NCBI RefSeq assembly: GCF_018919215.1
Contig: NZ_JAHLQK010000002.1
Coordinates: 372,001-436,000 of the forward strand
Reading direction: 5' to 3'
Origin: Alkaliphilus flagellatus
GTDB taxonomy: Bacteria > Bacillota > Clostridia > Peptostreptococcales > Natronincolaceae
Length of the DNA stretch: 64,000 nt
Under the pieces are notes generated by a model. That model worked only from the letters and a program-made list of their open reading frames with translations. It did no database searches and was not told the origin of the DNA. The stretch's first letter is position 1, and each line of letters begins with the position of its first letter. This document shows, in pieces, positions 17,257 to 25,392 of this stretch. The translations under genes and the position numbers were made by a program.

Positions 17257-18597
17257 ATGATTGATAAAATAAATGACACTGAAAATCAAAAGGATAATTT
17301 AAAGGAAAAAATAAAGAACTTACTAACAAATCATATGGTAACAGTGGTATTTGCAGTACTTTGTTTGATCGGATTTAAGGCTTCAGGATTAACATTTTCT
17401 TTTTATTTAAATGATATTATTACTAGAATTTCTAGAAATGCATTTTTAGTATTAGCCCTTATTATTCCAGTACTAGCAGGAATGGGTCTAAACTTTGCTA
17501 TAGTTTTGGGTGCAATGGCTGGGCAAGCAGCTATTATTGCAGTGGCTCATTGGGGAATTACAGGATGGCAAGGGATTCTACTGTGTGCAGTAATAGCAGC
17601 ACCCTTAGCAATTATTTTTGGATATTTAACAGGAAAGCTATTAAATAATACTAAGGGGCAGGAAATGATAACAAGCTTAATTTTAGGTTTTTTTGCGAAT
17701 GGTATTTATCAAATGGTATTTCTTATTTTAGTTGGATCTATAATTCCTATGAAAAATGAGGAACTTATTTTAAGCACTGGGGTAGGGGTTAGAACTACAA
17801 TAGACCTAACTGGCAAATTGAAATATGGTTTGGATGATATTTTTAAGCTTTCATTTCCTATGTTTGTATTATTACTTTCAGTTGTTTTAGCTATATACAT
17901 TATTTGCAAATATTACAAAACTAGATATCTAAAAGAATTTAATAATAAAAAATATAAGACCATTGGTGTAACTAGCCTATTATTAATAATTTTTAGTATT
18001 ATATCTATGAATGCTTCTGCATTGTTTCAATCCTTTGGAAATTCCTCAGAATTTGCAAGAAAAATTTTGTTAGAATTAATTATGATTAATAATGTGAAAG
18101 TACCAATAGCAACAGGAGTTTTAATTACCCTATTATGCTTGTTTAATATATTTATTTCAAAAACAAAGATTGGGCAAGATTTTAAATCCGTTGGCCAAGA
18201 TATGCATATTGCAACCGTATCTGGTATTAACTCTAATAAAATTAGAGTTATTGCAATCGTAATTTCTACAGTACTTGCCGCATGGGGACAGATTATTTAT
18301 CTTCAAAATCTTGGTACCTTTAGTACATATGGTAGCCATGAGCAGGTAGGTATGTTTGCAATAGCAGCTCTTCTAATAGGAGGAGCCTCAGTAACTAAGG
18401 CAACCATTGGTCAGGCCTTATTAGGTACAGTTTTATTTCATACATTATTTATTGTTTCGCCACTAGCAGGTAGGAATTTATTTGGTGACCCACAGCTGGG
18501 AGAGTTTTTTAGAGCCTTCGTAGCTTATGGAGTGATAGGACTTTCACTAGGTATGCATGCTTGGAAGCAACAGATACAGGCAAAACATAAATTATAG
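17257..18597 (+). CDS. ABC transporter permease (BPD_transp_2 type), second subunit
   Basis: 446 residues from the ATG at 17257, which follows GGAGGTG by a good distance; an earlier in-frame ATG at 17224 would overlap the preceding gene and has no ribosome-binding site. It has a 50-residue hydrophilic N-terminal extension and about ten helices. A charged insertion near residues 215-240 (YYKTRYLKEFNNKKYKT) makes it longer than its partner. Family segments are NNTKGQEMITSLILGF and GQDMHIATVSGINSNKIR. Last gene of the importer operon; a perfect hairpin terminator follows. Confidence 0.9.
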   Translation: MIDKINDTENQKDNLKEKIKNLLTNHMVTVVFAVLCLIGFKASGLTFSFYLNDIITRISRNAFLVLALIIPVLAGMGLNFAIVLGAMAGQAAIIAVAHWGITGWQGILLCAVIAAPLAIIFGYLTGKLLNNTKGQEMITSLILGFFANGIYQMVFLILVGSIIPMKNEELILSTGVGVRTTIDLTGKLKYGLDDIFKLSFPMFVLLLSVVLAIYIICKYYKTRYLKEFNNKKYKTIGVTSLLLIIFSIISMNASALFQSFGNSSEFARKILLELIMINNVKVPIATGVLITLLCLFNIFISKTKIGQDFKSVGQDMHIATVSGINSNKIRVIAIVISTVLAAWGQIIYLQNLGTFSTYGSHEQVGMFAIAALLIGGASVTKATIGQALLGTVLFHTLFIVSPLAGRNLFGDPQLGEFFRAFVAYGVIGLSLGMHAWKQQIQAKHKL

Positions 18598-18606
18598 CTT
18601 AAAAAG

Positions 18607-18632
18607 CCCCCAGATACTTAAGTATCTGGGGG
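18607..18632. terminator. Bidirectional terminator between ABC operon and peroxiredoxin
   Basis: A 26-base perfect palindrome, CCCCCAGATACTT / AAGTATCTGGGGG, between two convergent genes. A-runs on the left and a T-rich stretch on the right allow it to serve both strands. Confidence 0.88.
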
Positions 18633-18642
18633 AGTACTATTT

Positions 18643-19182
18643 TTATAGAGTATCGTCTCCAGGATTCCAGTCAATAGGGCATAGTCCGCCAGATTGTAGA
18701 CCTTGAAGTACTCTTAATGTTTCATCTACACTTCGTCCAACATTTAAATCGTGTACTACTGAATATCTAAGTACTCCTTCAGGGTCTATAATAAATAATC
18801 CTCTTAAGGCAATTCCTTCTTCCTCTATTAGTACACCATAATCCTTAGCTACTTGGTGAGTCATATCAGAAGCTAATGGGAAGGATAGTTGTCCTAATCC
18901 ACCTTGATCTTGAGCTGCATTTATCCAAGCTTTGTGGGAATGCTCACTATCTGTACTTACACCAAGCACCTCTGTATTAAGCTTATTAAAGTCCGCTAGT
19001 CTTTTGTTTATTGCTGTAATTTCTGTCGGGCATACAAAGGTAAAGTCTAGTGGATAAAAGAACATTACTAACCACTTTCCTTTATAATCATCTAAAGAAA
19101 CCTTTCCAAAATCCTTACCATCACCGTTAGCTGTGTTCATTGCAAAAAAAGGTGCTTTTAACCCAACCATTCTTTCTGCCAT
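18643..19182 (-). CDS. Peroxiredoxin (AhpC/TSA, typical 2-Cys)
   Basis: 179 residues from the ATG at 19182, which is preceded by AAGGAGG at the right distance; an upstream in-frame start at 19206 has no such site. The peroxidatic cysteine lies in DFTFVCPTEI and the resolving cysteine in GGLCPIDWNPG near the C-terminus. The enzyme reduces H2O2 and organic peroxides in the cytosol. A Fur/PerR-like dyad lies about 85 bases upstream. Convergent to the ABC importer across a shared terminator. Confidence 0.93.
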   Translation of the reverse strand: MAERMVGLKAPFFAMNTANGDGKDFGKVSLDDYKGKWLVMFFYPLDFTFVCPTEITAINKRLADFNKLNTEVLGVSTDSEHSHKAWINAAQDQGGLGQLSFPLASDMTHQVAKDYGVLIEEEGIALRGLFIIDPEGVLRYSVVHDLNVGRSVDETLRVLQGLQSGGLCPIDWNPGDDTL

Positions 19183-19266
19183 AATAAAACCCTCCTTATC
19201 AATCATATGTTATTGTAATTTAATACTTGTCCAATATATATATTCCCAAATAAATCGATCCTAAAC

Positions 19267-19287
19267 ATTAATGATTATTATTTTCAA
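19267..19287 (-). promoter_or_regulatory. Possible Fur/PerR-type box upstream of peroxiredoxin
   Basis: On the minus strand the segment reads about ATTGAAAATAATAATCATTA, similar to the 19-base Fur-family box GATAATGATAATCATTATC at most positions. It lies upstream of a peroxide-reducing enzyme, where PerR control would make sense. In such AT-rich sequence a chance match is possible. Confidence 0.35.
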
Positions 19288-19428
19288 TAAAATTATAATT
19301 TGCTATATTTAGCATGATTTATCTCATTATCATTGCCTACTGGAAAATATGTAGTTTTTGTTATTGAAGTGGAGAATTTTTTAATTGTGGCTACTTTATT
19401 TTAAAATTAATCTTTATACAAGGTGTAA

Positions 19429-19448
19429 TATGACATGGTGTTGTCATA
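19429..19448 (+). promoter_or_regulatory. Operator dyad 1 of the WYL regulator (TATGACA-N6-TGTCATA)
   Basis: TATGACA at 19429-19435 and TGTCATA at 19442-19448, six bases apart. The right half overlaps the -35 of a promoter: TTGTCA at 19441-19446, 16 bases, TATACT at 19463-19468. The same core, TGACA-N6-TGTCA, recurs at 20387. This suggests autoregulation of the WYL gene that starts at 19482. Confidence 0.7.
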
Positions 19449-19481
19449 TAATTGTGATATTCTATACTTAGGTGATGAAAA

Positions 19482-20384
19482 ATGCAAATGAATAGATTAT
19501 TTGAAATTATATATATTTTATTGGGCAAAAAAAGAATAACCGCAAAAGAGCTATCTGAACATTTTGAAGTCTCACAGCGAACGATTTATCGGGATATTGA
19601 AACACTTTCAGCTGCTGGAATACCAATTTATACGAATAAGGGAAAAGGCGGAGGTATTAGTCTGTTGGATAATTTTGTGTTGAATAAATCCATTCTTTCT
19701 GAACAGGAGCAAAATGAAATATTGATGAGTTTACAAACACTAAATGCTGTGCAATTTCCTGATATAGAGCCTGTGCTTCACAAATTAAGCACTCTTTTTA
19801 AAAAGCAAAGTATGAATTGGATTGATGTTGATTTTTCTCATTGGGGGAGTGATGAGAATGAACGGCAAAAATTTAACTTACTAAAAACAGCTATTCAAAA
19901 TGGAAATGTTCTAATCTTTGATTATTTTAGCTCTTATGGTGAAAAAACGAAAAGAACCATTGAGCCTATAAGGCTTATTTTTAAAGAACAAAGCTGGTAT
20001 ATTTATGGATTTTGTAGGTCTAAAAATGATTTTAGACTATTTAAAATCACACGGATAAAAAATTTGAGTCAATTAAATGAAACCTTTAGGAGAGAGAGTC
20101 CTAACAATATTTACAATGGTTTTCAAGATCATAATAATAAAATAGTGGAGCTTGTTTTAAAAATTGAGGGTAAAATGGCCTATAGGATTTATGATGAATT
20201 TAATCCAGAATACATTTTGAAAAACTTGGATGGAAGTTTTACTGTAACTGCAATTTTTCCAGAGGGTGAATGGATATATTCTTATGTGCTGTCCTATGGT
20301 GATTTTGCAGAGGTTTTAGAACCAAAGCATGTTCGGGATACTATAAAAAGAAGACTTGAAAATGGATTGAAAAAATATCTATAA
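19482..20384 (+). CDS. HTH/WYL-domain transcriptional regulator (YafY family)
   Basis: 300 residues. An N-terminal winged helix (MNRLFEIIYILLGKKRITAKELSEHFEVSQRTIYRDIETLSAAGIPI) is followed by a WYL domain (residues about 135-210; IEPIRLIFKEQSWYIYGFCR) and the C-terminal WCX extension. WYL proteins sense small ligands or nucleic acid and act as repressors or activators. Matching TGACA-N6-TGTCA dyads lie before and just after the gene. It heads a run of same-strand genes (GyrI-like remnant, YoaP-type acetyltransferase, SPL-like radical SAM), which it probably controls. Confidence 0.92.
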   Translation: MQMNRLFEIIYILLGKKRITAKELSEHFEVSQRTIYRDIETLSAAGIPIYTNKGKGGGISLLDNFVLNKSILSEQEQNEILMSLQTLNAVQFPDIEPVLHKLSTLFKKQSMNWIDVDFSHWGSDENERQKFNLLKTAIQNGNVLIFDYFSSYGEKTKRTIEPIRLIFKEQSWYIYGFCRSKNDFRLFKITRIKNLSQLNETFRRESPNNIYNGFQDHNNKIVELVLKIEGKMAYRIYDEFNPEYILKNLDGSFTVTAIFPEGEWIYSYVLSYGDFAEVLEPKHVRDTIKRRLENGLKKYL

Positions 20385-20386
20385 TA

Positions 20387-20402
20387 TGACACCTAGGTGT
20401 CA
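20387..20402 (+). promoter_or_regulatory. Operator dyad 2 (TGACA-N6-TGTCA) after the WYL gene
   Basis: TGACACCTAGGTGTCA is a perfect 16-base palindrome 2 bases after the regulator's stop codon. Its outer halves and spacing equal those of the dyad at 19429. A possible -10, TATACT at 20415-20420, follows without a good -35, which would suit an activated promoter for the downstream genes. Confidence 0.7.
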
Positions 20403-20470
20403 ATTTATTAATGATATACTGATTATAACCTGGGGGGAAATATGCAAAATTTGTAGTGCAAAGGGATAGG

Positions 20471-20495
20471 ATATGAATTATGCAGAAATTCATAT
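20471..20495 (+). repeat. Second inverted repeat in the leader of the WYL-linked genes
   Basis: ATATGAATT (20471-20479) and AATTCATAT (20487-20495), perfect 9-base arms with a 7-base spacer, between the operator at 20387 and the GyrI-like remnant. It could be another protein site or an mRNA hairpin; no T-run follows. Confidence 0.45.
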
Positions 20496-20528
20496 GTACA
20501 TTTCTTTGAATTAATTAGGAGGAAATAT

Positions 20529-20660
20529 ATGAATAAATTAGATTATAAAAAAGACTATAAAGATCTATATCTTCCGAAAAAAAGTCCAGTTATCGTTACA
20601 GTGCCATCTAATAAACTTAAAACCGTATTACGGTATAAGATTGAAGCTGAGGTGAAGTAA
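20529..20660 (+). pseudogene. GyrI-like domain protein with large internal deletion
   Basis: A 43-codon frame with an excellent AGGAGG ribosome-binding site. Residues 1-26 (MNKLDYKKDYKDLYLPKKSP then VIVTVP) match the N-terminus of GyrI-like small-molecule-binding proteins, which are normally about 200 residues long. Residues 27-43 (SNKLKTVLRYKIEAEVK) resemble the very end of the same family, which commonly finishes with a KLKTVLR-type segment. About 160 codons between the two ends are therefore missing in frame. The product is either inert or a micro-protein. It is followed after 1 base by the acetyltransferase gene. The family comparison is from memory. Confidence 0.65.
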
Positions 20661-20661
20661 A

Positions 20662-21420
20662 ATGAAGATTATAAAAGTTGATTATCATAATATTGATATG
20701 GAGCATATTTGCTGTGCAATTACAGATAAAAAAGGAGAAAGCTGTGCTTCCCTAAAAAAAGCATGGATGAAGGAGCGCTTTGATGATGGATTGATCTTTA
20801 AAAAGCTTGATGTGCGGGGGAAGGTTTTTATTGAGTATATTCCTGCTGAAAATGCTTGGTGTCCTGTAGAAGCTGATGGATATATGTTTATTAACTGTTT
20901 CTGGGTTTCAGGCAAGTTTAAAGGACAAGGTTACGGGAATAAGCTGTTAGAAGAATGTATCAAAGATTCAAAGCAGTATGGAAAGAAAGGATTGGTCATT
21001 CTTTCCTCAAAAAAGAAGATGCCTTTTTTATCGGATCCCAAATATTTGAAATATAAGGGCTTTCAATTATGCGATGTTGCTGATCCTTATTTTGAACTGC
21101 TGTATCTACCTTTTGAAAAGGATGCAGAAAAACCAAGATTAAAAGAATGCTGTAAAAAGGGTGTAATTGATAAGATGGGAATCGTCTTATATTATTCGAA
21201 TCAGTGTCCACATACTGAAAAATACGCCACCCTGCTTACGGAAATCGCTGGTATAGAAGGTATTGACTTTACTCTAATAAAGTATCAAACAAAAGAGCAG
21301 GCACAAAACTCACCTGCACCATTTACAACATACAGTCTTTTTTATGATGGCAAATTTGTAACTAACGAAGTGTTATCGGAAAAGAAGTTTAGAAACTTTC
21401 TTGCCGAACGGGGATTGTAA
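20662..21420 (+). CDS. YoaP-type GNAT acetyltransferase
   Basis: 252 residues. The first about 150 form a GNAT fold with the acetyl-CoA-binding segment SGKFKGQGYGNKLLEECI. The last about 70 residues (YYSNQCPHTEKYATLLTEIA onward) match the YoaP C-terminal domain, thioredoxin-like in look, with a single Cys in NQCPHT. The substrate of YoaP proteins is unknown. It starts 1 base after the GyrI-like remnant and its stop codon is 1 base before the radical SAM gene, so the three are translationally linked. The WYL regulator and GyrI partner suggest a response to a small toxic molecule. Confidence 0.85.
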   Translation: MKIIKVDYHNIDMEHICCAITDKKGESCASLKKAWMKERFDDGLIFKKLDVRGKVFIEYIPAENAWCPVEADGYMFINCFWVSGKFKGQGYGNKLLEECIKDSKQYGKKGLVILSSKKKMPFLSDPKYLKYKGFQLCDVADPYFELLYLPFEKDAEKPRLKECCKKGVIDKMGIVLYYSNQCPHTEKYATLLTEIAGIEGIDFTLIKYQTKEQAQNSPAPFTTYSLFYDGKFVTNEVLSEKKFRNFLAERGL

Positions 21421-21421
21421 A

Positions 21422-22309
21422 ATGGAGTTTATTAAGGCAAAAACAATCATTTCAAGCTATGCTACTAATAATTCTTGGTTTGGGAATAATTACAATATGA
21501 ATATTTATAAGGGTTGTTGCCATGGCTGCATCTACTGCGATAGTCGTAGTGAATGTTATCGTGTAGAGAACTTTGATGAGGTAAGGGCAAAAGAAAATGC
21601 ACTTGCCTTAATTGCACGTGAGCTTAAATCAAAACGTAAAACTGGTGTTATCGGCACTGGATCAATGAGTGATCCATATAATCCATTTGAGAAAGAGTTT
21701 AAGCTAACAAGAGGGGCACTTGAGCTGATTGATCGTTATCGGTTCGGAGTTTCTATTGCTACAAAAAGTGATTTGATTTCAAGAGATATAGATATTCTAA
21801 AAGCAATAGCAGTACATTCTCCAGTGATTATCAAGATGACAATCACAACCACTGATGATCAATTGTGTAAAAAGATTGAGCCAAATGTGGCTGAATCATC
21901 GCAACGATTTGCCACAATAAAAAAACTGACTGATAATGGTATTTTTACAGGCATATTGTTAATGCCTGTACTTCCATTTATAGAAGATAATGAAGAAAAC
22001 ATCAGTAGCATTGTTAAGCTTGCACATGAAAATGGAGCAAAATTTATATACCCTGCTTTCGGAGTGACCTTACGACAAAATCAGAGGGAATGGTATTATA
22101 ATAAGTTGGAAGAACGCTTTCCATTCATTAAAGAGAAATACATTAGGCAATTTGGAAATGCCTATGAATGCCCTTCTCCAAAGGCAAAGGAGCTATGGAA
22201 ATTGTTTCGAGGTGAATGTGACAGACATGGTATTTTTTATAGGATGAATGATATTATCAAAAATTATAAGCAGGGGTATAAAGATGTTCAGCTCTCATTT
22301 TTTGATTAA
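21422..22309 (+). CDS. SPL-family radical SAM protein
   Basis: 295 residues from the ATG at 21422. The radical SAM cluster motif is in YKGCCHGCIYCDSR (CX3CX2C), and the rest resembles the spore-photoproduct-lyase-like branch (TGSMSDPYNPFEKEFKLTRGALELI; IATKSDLISRDI). These proteins bind a [4Fe-4S] cluster and S-adenosylmethionine; for this subgroup the reaction is not known and DNA repair should not be assumed. It is the last gene of the WYL-linked group. Confidence 0.85.
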   Translation: MEFIKAKTIISSYATNNSWFGNNYNMNIYKGCCHGCIYCDSRSECYRVENFDEVRAKENALALIARELKSKRKTGVIGTGSMSDPYNPFEKEFKLTRGALELIDRYRFGVSIATKSDLISRDIDILKAIAVHSPVIIKMTITTTDDQLCKKIEPNVAESSQRFATIKKLTDNGIFTGILLMPVLPFIEDNEENISSIVKLAHENGAKFIYPAFGVTLRQNQREWYYNKLEERFPFIKEKYIRQFGNAYECPSPKAKELWKLFRGECDRHGIFYRMNDIIKNYKQGYKDVQLSFFD

Positions 22310-22648
22310 GCATTTTATTTGTTTTTCAAAGCCGTGTGCTTGGATAAAAAAAACACTTGTTTTTGTCTTTTAAATTAAAATTCTTTTAGTTTTTACTTAA
22401 CACAGGCCATGAATATCATCATGAGACTACAGATTTATATGATAAAATAATCAATTATATTAAACCAGATATATTTGTTATATTCCTCATAGTGGATGTT
22501 CTTTAGGAGCATACTAATACCAATAATTAACATACACCAGTATACCTGCTTATCCAAAAAATAGTTGTAAACTCTTTGTTAATGTGGCACTATATATATA
22601 TTCAGTTAATAATATAATGTTTGTTTATGATATATATGGGGTGATTTT
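22310..22648 (+). other. Intergenic region with a possible decayed reading frame
   Basis: 339 bases. Around 22404-22510 the + strand reads TGHEYHHETTDLYDKI followed by INYIKPDIFV, and after a one-base shift IPHSGCSLGAY, which looks like a frameshifted remnant of an enzyme I cannot name. No terminator with a clear T-run was found for the SPL-like gene. Confidence 0.3.
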
Positions 22649-23827
22649 ATGGAAAATAAAAATAAGGCTGTAATTTTAGGTTCAAATTATTATATAGGTT
22701 TAAGTACGATTCGTTGTTTAGGTATTCATGGTATATATACTGTAGCTGTAGATTATTCAGATAAGAATAGATATGGTGCAGAATCTAAATATTGTTCAGA
22801 AAAGCTTATTGCACCTCACTATAGACAAAATAAAGAAGATTTTATTAGTTTTTTAAAGGATTATGCAAGGAAACAAAGTGCACCTCCTGTACTTATTCCC
22901 TGTCATGATTCATATGTTGAGGTTATTGATGAATATTTAGATGAATTAAAAGAATATTATCTTATCCCACAAACTGAAAAGGGATTATACACTAGGGCAA
23001 TGAATAAAGAAACATTACATCGACTAGCAACAGAAAAAGGAGTTCTTGTACCAGAAACAGTTAGGGTAAATGAGGATAATTTTTTTGAAAAAATAGAAAC
23101 TATAATTAAATATCCTTGTATAGTTAAGCCTACAGATTCATCATCTTTTGTAGCAAAATTTAGAAGAAAGATATTTAAAGTTAATAATAGGAAAGAATTA
23201 GAGGAAGCTTTAGAAAAAGCACATAATGCAGAACTAGAAGTAATTGTGCAAAGAATTATACCAGGCTTTGATGATCATATGCATACATTTGATGCATATT
23301 TAAATCAGGATGCAAAGGTAACTCACTGGACAACCTGTCAGAAGTTTCGTCAATATCCTATAAACTTTGGAGCATCTGTTTACACCGGACAAAAGTATAT
23401 TCCAGAGCTTTATGAAATTGGTGCTAAATTTTTAGAAGATATAGGATATAAGGGATTTGCTGAAATAGAATTTAAAAAAGATGCTGAAACAGGGAAATAT
23501 TACTTAATAGAAATCAATGTAAGAATTACAAACTTTAATAGTTTATTATATAAAGTTGGACTTAATATTCCATATATAACTTATAGAGAATTAACAGGAG
23601 AACCTTTAGAACCTAAAGCTATTACAGAAAATACAAATCGAGTATTTTGGTACCTATATGAAGATTTGTTAGCTATAAGAGACTATATTAAAACTGGACA
23701 ACTTTCTTTAGGTGATGTAATAAGCTCATTATTTAAGCCTAAGGCTTATGCAATATGGAGTCTAGATGACCCTAAGCCGACTTTTAGCTTTTTTAAAATG
23801 ATGGCTAGTAAACTATTTAAAAGATAA
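22649..23827 (+). CDS. ATP-grasp carboxylate-amine ligase resembling D-aspartate ligase
   Basis: 392 residues, ATG start behind GGGGTG. An N-terminal nucleotide-binding-like domain (AVILGSNYYIGLSTIRCLG; VLIPCHDSYVEVI) is followed by the ATP-grasp core: YPCIVKPTDSSSFVAKFRRK near residue 165, IVQRIIPGFDDHMHTFDAYL near 195-215, and the metal-binding YYLIEINVR near 290. The layout and these segments parallel the D-aspartate ligase of Enterococcus faecium, which adds D-Asp to the peptidoglycan side chain. A MurE-like ligase and an Asp/Glu racemase follow within 60 bases each. The ligase family is certain; D-Asp specificity is inferred. Confidence 0.8.
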   Translation: MENKNKAVILGSNYYIGLSTIRCLGIHGIYTVAVDYSDKNRYGAESKYCSEKLIAPHYRQNKEDFISFLKDYARKQSAPPVLIPCHDSYVEVIDEYLDELKEYYLIPQTEKGLYTRAMNKETLHRLATEKGVLVPETVRVNEDNFFEKIETIIKYPCIVKPTDSSSFVAKFRRKIFKVNNRKELEEALEKAHNAELEVIVQRIIPGFDDHMHTFDAYLNQDAKVTHWTTCQKFRQYPINFGASVYTGQKYIPELYEIGAKFLEDIGYKGFAEIEFKKDAETGKYYLIEINVRITNFNSLLYKVGLNIPYITYRELTGEPLEPKAITENTNRVFWYLYEDLLAIRDYIKTGQLSLGDVISSLFKPKAYAIWSLDDPKPTFSFFKMMASKLFKR

Positions 23828-23878
23828 ATAATCTGAGTAAAAGACAGATTATAAGAAGGTAGAAAAGAGGAATAATAA

Positions 23879-25384
23879 ATGGTAAGATTAGAAAATCTGC
23901 TTAAATCTATACAGATTAAAAAGTCTTATAATGAAAAAGACTTAAATATTGATGGAATTTCATATCATTCTAAAAAGGTAACTAATGGACACCTGTTTGT
24001 TTGTATAAAAGGATATAAAACTGACGGACACAAATATTTGCCTCAAGCTATAGAGAATGGGGCAGTAGCTGCTATTGTTGAAGAGTTTCAAGCGGATATA
24101 AGCATTCCTCAATATGTTGTTGAAAATAGTAGGATAGCATTAGCTAGATTAGGTGCAGCTTTTTATAATAATCCATCTAAAAAAATGAAAATGATAGGAA
24201 TTACTGCTACTAATGGTAAAACAACTACTTCATTTATGACAAATGCCATGTTAGAAAATGAAGGGCTTAAAACAGGATTAATTGGAACTGTATTAATAAA
24301 GATGGATGATTATTGTACTCCTGCTGAACTTACAACACCAGAGTCTTTAGATTTACAATATTATTTAAGCCAAATGGTAGACAAGCATGTTTCCCACGTA
24401 ACTATGGAGGTTTCATCTGCTGCTTTAGAGACTTATCGTGTTGAAGATGTTGATTATGATATTGTTACATTAAATAATATAAGTCGAGAGCATATTGATT
24501 CTCATGGTTCTTTTGAAAAATACTTTGAAGCTAAATCTAGTTTAATAAGGAATGCTAGCGAAAAGAGCTTTGCTGTTCTTAACTTAGATTGTCCTTACTC
24601 AGCATCGCTTATAAATGAAACAAAGGCTCAAGTTATAACATTTGGTGTTAATAGTAGAGAAGGCCATATTGCTTGTAAAAATTTAGATTTAACTACTGGA
24701 AGAGCTAAATTTGTACTAGAAATCTTAAAATCTTTTGAAATAAACGGTACTTCATATGAACCAACAGAATTTGAAGTACAGCTATCAGTACCAGGGCTAC
24801 ATTCTGTATATAACTCTATGGTAGCTATTACAATAGCACTTTTATGTGGAGTATCTATTTCTACAATACAAAAAACATTAAAAACTTTCGCAGGTGTTGA
24901 AAGAAGATTCCAGTTTATCTTTGAAGAAGATATTAAAATTATTGATGATCACTTCGCTAATTCTGGAAATATAGATGTTACTTTGGAGACACTAAAGTAT
25001 ATGGATTATGAAAAACTTCATGTTGTTTATGCAATAAGAGGGGAAAGAGGACCTACAGTAAATAGAGAGAATGCTGAAACTATTGTAAAATGGGCATCTA
25101 AGCTTGGATTAAATGAAATAACTGCTACTAAGAGTGTATCCCACGTAACTTCTAAGGATAGAGTTACAGATGAAGAACTGCAGGCATTCCAAGAAGTAAT
25201 GGATAAAGCAAAAATTAAGGTTAACTTATATGATGAGCTACCAGATTCTATATCTCATGCTATTTCTAATGCTAAAACAGGAGATTTAATTTTATTAGCA
25301 GGCTGTCAAGGGATGGATTTTGGAGCAGAAATCGCATTAAAGCAACTTGCTGTAATGAAAGATAATTTAAAAGAGGTAAGGTAG
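23879..25384 (+). CDS. MurE-like Mur ligase lacking the usual acceptor motif
   Basis: 501 residues with all three Mur-ligase domains. N-terminal domain: ISYHSKKVTNGHLFVCIKGY. Central ATPase: P-loop GITATNGKTTTSF near residue 112, the TMEVSSAALETYRV segment, and the carbamylated-lysine region FEKYFEAKSSLI. C-terminal domain: VPGLHSVYNSMVAITIAL and GVERRFQ. Where canonical MurE carries a DNPR (diaminopimelate) or DNPA (lysine) motif, this protein reads ITATKSVSHVTSKDRV, so it should accept another residue. It is not in a mur/dcw cluster but between a D-Asp-ligase-like gene and a racemase gene. Substrate unknown. Confidence 0.85.
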   Translation: MVRLENLLKSIQIKKSYNEKDLNIDGISYHSKKVTNGHLFVCIKGYKTDGHKYLPQAIENGAVAAIVEEFQADISIPQYVVENSRIALARLGAAFYNNPSKKMKMIGITATNGKTTTSFMTNAMLENEGLKTGLIGTVLIKMDDYCTPAELTTPESLDLQYYLSQMVDKHVSHVTMEVSSAALETYRVEDVDYDIVTLNNISREHIDSHGSFEKYFEAKSSLIRNASEKSFAVLNLDCPYSASLINETKAQVITFGVNSREGHIACKNLDLTTGRAKFVLEILKSFEINGTSYEPTEFEVQLSVPGLHSVYNSMVAITIALLCGVSISTIQKTLKTFAGVERRFQFIFEEDIKIIDDHFANSGNIDVTLETLKYMDYEKLHVVYAIRGERGPTVNRENAETIVKWASKLGLNEITATKSVSHVTSKDRVTDEELQAFQEVMDKAKIKVNLYDELPDSISHAISNAKTGDLILLAGCQGMDFGAEIALKQLAVMKDNLKEVR

Positions 25385-25392
25385 GTAAAAAT

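Noticed and set aside
21422-22309. The radical SAM gene as a true spore photoproduct lyase
   Set aside because: It matches the broader SPL-like group, and the neighbours (WYL, GyrI-like, YoaP) do not suggest DNA repair; only the family is claimed.
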